Position numbers and translations under genes: made by a program. Shown piece by piece: positions 56,175-64,000 of a stretch of 64,000 nt of DNA. Below the pieces are notes generated by a model. It was not told where the DNA came from. It saw only the letters and a list, made by a program, of their open reading frames with translations, and searched no databases. Location of the stretch: positions 62,001-126,000 of the forward strand of contig QPMI01000123.1 of NCBI GenBank assembly GCA_004431415.1, read 5' to 3'. The number at the start of each line of letters is the position of its first letter. Positions within the stretch are counted from its first letter, which is position 1. This DNA is from Cyanophora paradoxa (lineage: Eukaryota; Glaucocystophyceae; Cyanophorales; Cyanophoraceae).

Positions 56175-59100
56175 ATGTTCGGCGGTCTAGCACAGCCCGG
56201 GCCAGCCCCGGCAATCGGCCCGCCCATGCCTGTCAGCCCAGTAGATGCTCTCCTGAGCACCTTGACCTGCGGGGACATCGTGGATCAGGCGAAACAGCTG
56301 CTCATGTTCTTGGACGAGATAAGGCGGCTGGAGGAGTCGCACACGATGAGTCTGAAGGATCCAAACTTCCTCATGCGTGCCGTGGAGCGATACATCAGGT
56401 TCCTGGACATCCGGGCGACCGACGCTTCGGTTTTGCCGCCTATCGACGTTGCCTTCGTGTGGCTGTGCCACCTCCTCCGGCCCGGCGACTGTGAGCCTTT
56501 TTATCGCTCTTCGTGTCTTCTAGGGCCACTAGAAGGGATCGGAGGGGGTCCCGTTGCTCTGCCGTCCTCGCTTAGCTAAGGTTGCGGAACTTCGGAAGCT
56601 TTTCATCTCCCGAACAGCCCCCGCGAGCCAGGATGCCTGACGGCCCCGCGCAGACATCCGGGCGTGCATGAACGCGTACAAGGCAGTGCTGCAGCCCGAC
56701 GGAGACATATTCCGCTCGGCCCAGGACGGCGACCGGCGGCGGTTGGCCACCGTGCGCGAACGCCCCGCTCGCGCCGCCTCGCCGGCCGCCGACGCGGCGC
56801 AGAACATGTGGAACGCGATCTTCCCCGACGACCCGTTTCCGCTGACACTCTCGCCGGGCTTCCGGCCCAAGGAGTCGGGGGTGGCGCGCAGGGAGGACCT
56901 GGCGCGCTCGTGCGGGCAGTTCCTCGCCCTCATCGACTCGGTGAAGGCGAGCGGCCTGCCCGTGCACTCGCCGGTGTTCCTGCAGCGGGCGGCGCGCCGC
57001 TGGGTCAAGTTCATGATCCTCTGCCAGCGCCACCCCGCCGTCATCCTCGTCCGCCCCGCCGCGCCCGGAACCCGCCTCGCCCCGGCCTTCCGCGCCTCAC
57101 GCGTGCGCGGCGTAGATCCCGACGCTGGACGTGGAGCTGATGTGGATCGCGCACCTGGCGAACCCGCGGTCGTACAAGGAGGACACGGAGCGGATCATCG
57201 GGCACCTGCTGCTGCACGACGAGTACATGCCCCTGCAGGACCTCGCCGGCACCAGCGAGCTCTGGGAGCGCGAGTTCGGCGAGGAGTACGCCCGCAACCC
57301 CTGGGGCATCCTCTCCGGCCGGTCCGCCACCACCGCCCCCGCCCCGGCGCCCTGCCCCCCCCCCCCCCCCCCCCCTGACACCCCGCGCAGGACGGCGAGC
57401 CAGGCGCAGGTGGCGGCGGGGGCGGCGCGGAACAGCCCGGTGCAGCAGCTGCATGGGGCGGCAGGCGGGCCGGCGTTCCTGGCGCAGGGCGGGCGGCACC
57501 TCTCGACGGTGCTCGTCCCGGGCTTCCGCTTCGACGAGGGCGGGGCGGGCCCCGCAACGCCCGAGCGGGGCCCCGGCGGGCTCGGCTTCCGGGGCTCGCT
57601 GGGGGGCGTCGGGGCGGCCCTCCCCGAGGAGATCGACATGGACCGGGGGGAGGACGGCCTCGCCCTGCGCGCCTCCGTCGCCGCCGCCACGGGCCGCGCG
57701 AGCGCCGCCCGCTCCCTCGCGGCCGACCTCAGCGCCGCCAAGGGCCGCACACAGTCCGTCTCCTTCGCCGTCGACCCCGTCCGCCCGCCCCCGCCCCCGC
57801 CCCAGCTGCCGGCGTCCGGCCTCCCGTCCTGGCCCCGGCTGACGGGTTTGCAGAGCACGCCGGAGGGCCTCGCGCCGCGCTCCTTCGGGACCCTCGGGGG
57901 CGCCGCCGCGCTGACCCCGGACGCCCGCACGCGCTCCCTCGCCTTCGACCCCCGTGCGGCCCCGCGCACACCGCGCGACCCCCGCGCAGCTCACCGGCGC
58001 CGCGCGGCAGACATGGGCGGGCAGCTGGGGATGCCGGGCAGCCCGTACGGGATGCACGGGATGCACGCCGGCGCGGACTTCAGCTCGCCGGCGGGCCTCG
58101 CGATGGCGGGCCCCAGCTTCGAGGCGGACATGGCGGGCAAGGGGATGGGGATGCAGGCCCGGGGGCCCGGGGCGCCGAGCGGGAAGCTCAAGCACAGCTT
58201 CGTGAGCAGCGCTAACCTGGGGACCTCCATCTACGACGGCTGCTGCCAGTGCCACCTCTGTGAGTGCTGCGTCCAGGTGCCCCGCCCCGCCTTCCGGCAC
58301 TCCCCGGGGCGGGTCAGGCCTCACGATTCCTGCAGGAGGGCTGCCCCAAGTGCGAGTGCTGCAACAACTGCGAGTGCCGCGCCTGCCCCGAGTGCTGCCG
58401 CGTGCGTCGCCCGTATGCCCCGGCGCCGCGGGGTCCGGGCCAACCGAGGCGGCGGGCAGGGCATGGCGTCGGCGTGCGGGCACTGCTGCGCGGGCTGCTG
58501 CAACGCGTGCGGGCAGGCGTGCAGCGGCTTCGGGCAGGCCTGCGGGGGCGCCTGCCTCGAGTGCCGCAACACGTGCGGCCCCCGCTCCTCCTTCCAGCCT
58601 TCCTTTCAGCCGCGGGGCCCGACGGGGCGCGGGGCCGCGGGCAGGTGCCGGCAGTCGTGCGCGCCGTGCTGCTCGGTGCTGGAGGAGTGCGGGAAGAGCT
58701 GCAGCGTGTGCGTCGGGGGCATCGCGACGGCGTGCGCGCCCTTCGCCAAGTGGATCGCGTACACCATCTGGTTCAGCGCCTGCCTCGCCGTCTTCGCCGT
58801 CGGCATCGCCCGCGAGGCCGACTCCTCCTACGATGAGACGGTACCCGCGGCGCCCTCCCTCCTGGCCCGCCCGGCCCGCGCCGGCCGACGCCCTGCGCGC
58901 AGCCGGGGTGGGAGTTCGGGCGGATGCGGGACACGTGGACGTGCCAGCTGATGGCCGGCGTCGGGGGCCTCGCCTTCTGGGCCGGCGTCGCCCACCTCCT
59001 CTGCCGCAAGATGCGGCCCCTCGGGCACTTCTGGTGGCGCCTCGCCCTCTGCGCGCTGGGGTGCCTGGGGGTGGCCGGCGGGTTCGCGTTCACGGAGGAG

Positions 59101-59656
59101 GGCCGCGGGGAGGCGAAGAACTGCGTGGGGGTGATCGTGGCGACGATGGGGGCCTCCTCCTGGGCCCTCGTCGCCGTCCCCTGGCTGCACCGCTACTTCC
59201 TCCTCAACCTCCTCGCCCCCGACGGCCTCATGCTCTTCGTCTGGGGCATCGTCCAGCAGCGCCGCATCGGTCCGCCCCCGCCCCCGCCCCCGACCCACCC
59301 CCACCCCCCGCCGACGCCGACGCGCCGCGCGGGGGGCAGGGAACAACGCGATCACGCTGTACCTGGTGATCTTCGGGGCGGTGGTCGCCTTCGTGCCCGT
59401 CCTCCTCACCTTCCTCGTCTGGAGCGGGCCCAGCCACCAGCGCGCCATCCGCTGGTACCTCGGCCGCAACATCGACGCCATCCCCACCGAGAAGCTCTCC
59501 TCGGAGGGCCCGCGGGGGCGCGGGGCGGGGGCGGGGGCGGCGTACGGGGCGGCCCCGATGGACCTCTCCTCGCTCCCCCCGGAGGCCCTCAAGCTCCTCG
59601 CCGCCGCCGCCGCGACGCCCCAGCGCGACCCCGCCGACGTCACCTACCAGGTCTAG
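56175..59656 (+). CDS. Glycine-rich-domain (DUF1399)-like protein with Cys-rich and membrane regions
   Basis: ATG at 56175, TAG at 59654. The N-terminal third is DUF1399/GRDP-like: LEESHTMSLKDPNFLMRAVERYIRFLDIRA, LPPIDVAFVWLCHLLRPGDYIRACMNAY, RAARRWVKFMILCQRHPAVIL and DVELMWIAHLANPRSYKEDTERIIGHLLLHDEYMP, the paired W..H/DVxLxWxxH motifs of that family. A Pro/Ala-rich middle follows. The next region is strongly Cys-rich (about 58230-58760: YDGCCQCHLCECC, CPKCECCNNCECRACPECCR, CGHCCAGCCNACGQAC, CRQSCAPCCSVLEECGKSCSVC). It leads into about four to five hydrophobic helices (WIAYTIWFSACLAVFAVGI, LMAGVGGLAFWAGVAHLL, LALCALGCLGVAGGF, LYLVIFGAVVAFVPVLLTFLVW). Localisation to a membrane is clear, function unknown. 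One intron contains a 21-C run (57355-57375). Plant GRDPs are soluble, so the membrane part is unusual. Confidence 0.75.
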
Positions 59657-60504
59657 GCCGCGGGCCTGGATCCAAGAAGGGGACCTCAGCTGCAGCCCCT
59701 CCGTTCCCCGCTTCGGACCTGCATTCCTCATTCCGTTCGGCCGCGCCACGTGCGCCCTCCTTCCTCTAAGTACATTGCAGCTTATTCCGTCGCCCTCCCG
59801 CAGCTTATTCCGTCGCCTTATTCCGTAGCTTCTCTTTTCAGGCGTAAGCATATCGATATCGATGTTTTGCCTATCGCTGTATGTGTAAGTGCGTCTCACT
59901 AGCGCCCCTTGCCTTGAGCATGCGCATGCGACGCGACGAATTCGAATTCGCGACGCGAACTCCGGGATGCCTCAGCTTGCTGGCGGCGGGCAACTTGAGC
60001 TGGCAGCAGCGCGTACCCCCCTAGACCCTTCACAACTTGCGGGGAAGCTAGCGCTTGAGCGTGCGCAAAGGCGAACAGCAGACAGCCACGAGCTTAGAGC
60101 ACGCGGCCTTGCAATTGAAAAAGACTTTAGTCCGCAGTCTTCGGCAGCGGCGGTTGAGCAGCCAGCCTGCGTGCTTACCTGGGCCACCTCGCGCCCGACA
60201 CGTCCTCATCGAACGGTCGGCAGAGCTCTTCGTAAGCTTCTCAAGCAGGCAACAGCAGCCGATCGAGTGCTTGCCCGGCCGAGAAACTTGATCGCAGGCG
60301 AGGCGGAGCGGCGGGTAGGTCGTCGGCGAACTTGCATACACGCCTCTGCTGATCCCAGCAAGCGCGGCCAAGTGAACAGCGCGAGTCGGAGCAGCCTGGA
60401 AGGAGCTGCGGAGCATGGCAGCGGAGCACGCATAAGCGCCACAGGACGGGCGCCCGGCCCACGTCAGCTTTCTGGCGAACAGCGTAAAGGATAGGTTCTT
60501 CGAG
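59657..60504. other. Intergenic, tandem genes
   Basis: Falls between the GRDP-like gene and the next plus-strand start. Contains a short direct repeat CTTATTCCGTCGCC (59779 and about 59804) and otherwise nothing recognised. A 200-codon frame at 59889-60494 has no support. Confidence 0.45.
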
Positions 60505-63500
60505 ATGCATAAAGCCGGCTCCAGGATACAGCCGATGTACAGCATGCAGCGCTCTTTCCTGTTGTTTCTCTTCTTTTGCCTTCTTTCCCCAGGTGCGGGT
60601 GCCGGACGCTGCAGTCAAATTCGCAGTGATATTGATTGCGCTTCTTGAATGCTTCTTTTTCGTCCTTCCTTTGCAGCGTTGGCGCAGGTCTCGATCCGCA
60701 ACACGGGTTGCGACGCGAGCGGCCTGGCACTCAGCGCGGCGCCTTGGTCCGATGGGACGTGGAAGTTGCTTCCTGGCCTGGGGGCGGCTCCTGTACGCAA
60801 ACCAGTGAACCAGATGCGGGCGGGCATCTTCCAAGCGAATTATATTTCAACTGTGGCTCGTGCGCAATTTGCTATGTTGGGCTGGTTCTGGCGACCGCAA
60901 TTAAGCTTATTTTTCGTAGTCGGAAGCTGCGCCGCTGCCACGCACACCTTCCGGCAAACATTTACAGTCGGCACTGGCTGCTCGCTGCCGGGAATCTCGT
61001 TGCAGCTCGAGTACGCCTCGTCCCACGCAATTCCAGCCGTACGCATCAACGGAGCCAGGTGATTATTTTATCCTTTAGATTGTATACTTCGATTTTTAAC
61101 CCTCAAGTCCGCAGCATTGGGGCGTTGGCAGCAAGCTTGACGGAAGTGAAAACAATGTCGATTTCAAATTCATTTCTTGTGAGCGGCTCCAACACTATCG
61201 AGGTAAGCAAATGTATTTCGAAGGGTACTCACTGTTCTACTCACTGTTCCGAGCAGATTGACCTCCTGGTCCCCGCGGCAGCCGTCTGCGGTGTCGCTAT
61301 GTCTTTCACGTCCACATGCCCCGGTGTGTTTTACCCGGTCAATTTAAAATTCGATTTTGTTTTGGCCCGTTCGTCACCCTTGCACTGGCAGACGGGGCCC
61401 TGGCTGCCGCTGCGTCGCCGCGGCAGACGGGCGACTTGCTGGCCCTCAACGCACTCGACACAAACTGGGATTACAACTTGGTCCGCTTGCCTCGTCGGAT
61501 CGTGACTGAAGCAAGCTATTTACGGTATTTCTGTAGTTCACTTCCGTGGGCCCCGACGCATGGAACACCGGATTCGACGTGGGCTCCGTCGTCGTAGGCA
61601 CCACGTGCGCACTCCCGCTCCCTTCTGTCCTCGTCCGCCCTCCAACAACATTTCTGTGATCTTACTCTATGCCTCTTCAACAGAAACACCCCGACGACGA
61701 TCCAGAAGATCGCGTTCATGCCCGACGACCCAGCTGGCGTAGGGACGTACCTGAACTTCGCGGGGGAGACAGTCCAGTACCGGACGACGTTCTCGCTGGA
61801 CGCGAATATCTATCCGGACAGCGCCTGCCTCTTTTTCTGGATGGGCTCCAACCAGCTCATTGCGAACGTCAAAGTCTCCAACACGGCGACCGGAAACGTT
61901 CTGTTCGAGTGCGTCCCACCGGAACCCACGCCGAATTCACTCTTACGCCTGCCCAGCTTCGGCACAGTCAACTCGAATTTCAACACAATGCTAGTGGATG
62001 ACGTTTTGAACCTCGTTAAGATCTGCAAGGGCACGCCATCTTACGCCGCTGGCAATGCGCTCTTCCCCGGCTGGGCGGTCGGCTCCAACGTTATCGAGGC
62101 TCGTGCTGCTTCGACACGCGCTCGCAGTCGCCTCCGCTGACCTCTCTTTTATAGGTGACGCTTGGAGGGGCGTCCTCCAGCGTCGGCTCGATCCTGTGGG
62201 CGAAGCCGGTCATGTACGGAGTCCAGAAGGGTCTGACCCCCGGCCCCTTCCCCGCGCCGTTTTACTGCCCGCGCCGACCTTGCGCCCCTGCCGCAGTGAA
62301 CCCGACGGTGACGCTGGCGGCGAGCGCGTCGCACCTCGGGCCCCTCACGGGCACCGTCCGCATGCTCCGCTGGGCCTCCATCGCCACCGTCTCCTGGTCC
62401 GGCCAGCCCTGGATCGGCCCCGGTACGCCTTCCGCTTGATCCGCTCCGAGTCTCTTTGTCGTGCCTAACGAAGAGCGGGCCGCAGCGACGACGGGGGCCA
62501 AGGCGGTGCAGGTGATCACGGACATGAACTGGGACGTGTACCCCCTCTCGGCGAACGTGACGGGGTCGCCCTGCGCCGGCGCGGCGGTGCTCTCGCTCGC
62601 CGTGACGGACAACTTCGGCAAGGCCGGCAGCGACGCGTTCGTGTCGGTGGCGATCACGGCGCCGGCGCCCGTCGTCGCCGTCTCGGCGGCCACGTACAGC
62701 CTCTCGGCGCCCTACGCCGAGTTCGTCATCTGGGGCACCGCCTCCTCCCCCGACGGCGCGGCCGTCGCGGCGGCCTGGTCGCAGCAGTTCCCGGTGGGGA
62801 CCCCCGTCTTCTCCTCCGCGTCCAACTCGGGCAACAACCACACCATCACCATCCCCGCCGGCGTCGCCCCGGGCACCGTCCGCGCCCGCCGCCCATCCTT
62901 CCTTTACCGCGCCTGACGGGCGGGGCGCAGTACACGTTCTCGTTGACGGCGACGGTCGCGTGCTCCGTCTCCACCACCGCCACCGTCGCCCTCACCGGCC
63001 CGCCCCCGCCCCGCTCGCCCCGCCCCTGATCCGCCCCGCGCTGACGGGCCCGCGCAGTGACGGCGTCGACGCCGACGATCGCCTTCCCGCCCGGGGTCAC
63101 GATCTCGACCTTCACGCAGCCCGTCGTGCAGTACACCTGGACCGCATCCGTCACTGTGCGCTCGCCCCGCCGCCCCCACCGGCTCGCCTCGTCGGCTCTT
63201 TGCCGAGGGTACTGTCCGCGCAGGACCTGGGCTCGGGCATCGCGACGGCGGTGTGGAGCTGCCTGACCTGCCCGCCCGCCACGGCCCTCGCGACGGGCGC
63301 GCTGGCCGGCGCCTTCCCCAACTACAACGTCAGCGGCACGATCACGTCGGCGCTGGCGCCCGGCTCGTACACGCTGCGCCTCACCGTCACGACGCCGGCG
63401 GCCCAGAGCGCCTCGGCCGACTTGCCGCTCGTCGTCAGCGCGGGGGCGCCGGCCGTGACGGCGCCGGCGCCGCTCTCGGTGACCATCCCCTACGCCGCGG

Positions 63501-64000
63501 GGAGCGCGGCGCTCGTCGCCACCGTCGACAACCCGTCGGGCACCCTCGCCTCCGCCAAGTGGGAGCTCCTCTCGGCCCCCGCGGGGAGCTCGGCGGCCCC
63601 CGGCGTCATCGCGAGCACGACGGCGGCGGCCGCGGGGGCGCCGCCCGGGACGACGCGGGTGGAGCTGCGGGCGGCGCTGCCGGTGTACGACGCGCAGGGG
63701 GCGTACACGTTCCGCGCGACGGCGACCAACTCGTACGGCCTCTCCGCCTCGGCCACCGCCACCGTCGCCGTCCTCGCCGAGGCCCCCGCCGTCCTCCTTC
63801 CGGCTCCCGCCGCCTCGGTCGCCCTCCCCGCCGCCTCCTACGCCCTCTCCGCCACCGTCGTGAACCGCGCGGGGACCCTCTCCTCGGCGGCCTGGAAGGT
63901 CGTGGGCGGGGCGGCGCTCGCCACGCAGCTCGCCGGCCCCGTGGCCGACGCGGCCGGGAACCCGACGTACACGGCGACGGCGACGCTGCCGCTGGGCGCG
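60505..64000 (+). CDS. Secreted protein with PKD/REJ-like repeats, 3' truncated
   Basis: ATG at 60505. Exon 1 encodes a signal peptide (QRSFLLFLFFCLLSP). A phase-1 intron (60593-60676) joins it to ALAQVSIRNTGCD, giving a textbook ALA-Q cleavage site. Following exons encode Cys-containing beta-rich segments (FRQTFTVGTGCSLPGISLQLEYASS, YRTTFSLDANIYPDSACLFFW, NVLFECVPPEPTPNSLLRL). From about 62490 come Ser/Thr/Ala-rich Ig-type units (VQVITDMNWDVYPLSANV, LSLAVTDNFGKAGSDAFVSV, YTFRATATNSYGLSASATATV). The Ala/Ser/Val pattern with NSYG and TxxxxSA strands is that of PKD/REJ-type repeats found in polycystin-1 and algal surface proteins. The gene runs off the right edge. A membrane part may lie beyond. 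Short C-rich introns interrupt it throughout. Confidence 0.65.

Noticed and set aside
59889-60494. 201-codon plus-strand frame upstream of the PKD/REJ-like gene
   Set aside because: No motif, no recognisable composition of a real protein, and overlapping frames on the other strand of equal quality.

Overview
This is nuclear DNA from a GC-rich, intron-rich, probably flagellated single-celled eukaryote. Evidence for a eukaryote is the many short spliceosomal introns, a TOM22-like import receptor, an SLC25 carrier, an OSR1/SPAK-type STE20 kinase, an EEF1AKMT1-type methyltransferase, a RUS/DUF647 protein and a CCDC57-like coiled-coil protein. A GC-rich alga (haptophyte, cryptophyte or stramenopile type) or a related protist would fit, but the sequence alone does not fix the lineage. 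Introns are mostly 33-130 bp, C-rich on the coding strand, usually with CTGAC/CTCAC/CTGAG shortly before the 3' AG. Many begin with GT, and a clear minority begin with GC.

Layout: 0-10 kb holds the 3' part of a secreted-looking protein made of 39-residue repeats (+) and a surface-type gene of about nine exon-encoded repeats (-), here called gene A. 10.4-26.8 kb is a tight GC-rich block: TOM22-like (+), an unknown protein ending in a WSCC...GC motif (-), OSR1/SPAK/FRAY2-like kinase (+), mitochondrial carrier (-), WD40 protein (-), serine racemase (+) and LRR-BTB copy A (+). 27.4-32.4 kb holds gene B (-), a paralogue of gene A. 32.4-36.5 kb is gene-poor, AT-rich and full of short inverted-repeat elements. 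36.5-60 kb is again gene-dense: DsbA/FrnE-like (+), a long gene ending in a type I signal peptidase (-), CCDC57-like (+), LRR-BTB copy B (-), RUS (-), 3-hydroxyisobutyrate-dehydrogenase-like (+), EEF1AKMT1-like (-) and a glycine-rich-domain (DUF1399) protein fused to a Cys-rich region and membrane helices (+). 60.5 kb to the right edge is a secreted protein with PKD/REJ-like repeats (+, partial).

Most genes are unrelated housekeeping functions. The most original content is the pair of paralogous surface-type genes A and B. Both have a signal peptide exon closed by a phase-1 intron, an array of about 110-residue domains with one exon per domain, a Pro/Thr/Ser linker, a conserved C-terminal domain I cannot assign, and a C terminus that looks like a GPI-anchor signal. 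With the 39-residue repeat protein and the PKD/REJ-like protein, the window carries four extracellular-type repeat genes.

Other notable structure: a recent inverted duplication of the LRR-BTB gene, with a 4-bp insertion that changes the reading frame in one copy; a family of TA-flanked elements with CTGTA termini; GC-AG introns in at least five genes; and homopolymer G/C runs of 16-32 bases. Exon joins were made by eye and should be read as models. Several 5' ends (DsbA-like, both LRR-BTB copies) could not be anchored on an ATG.
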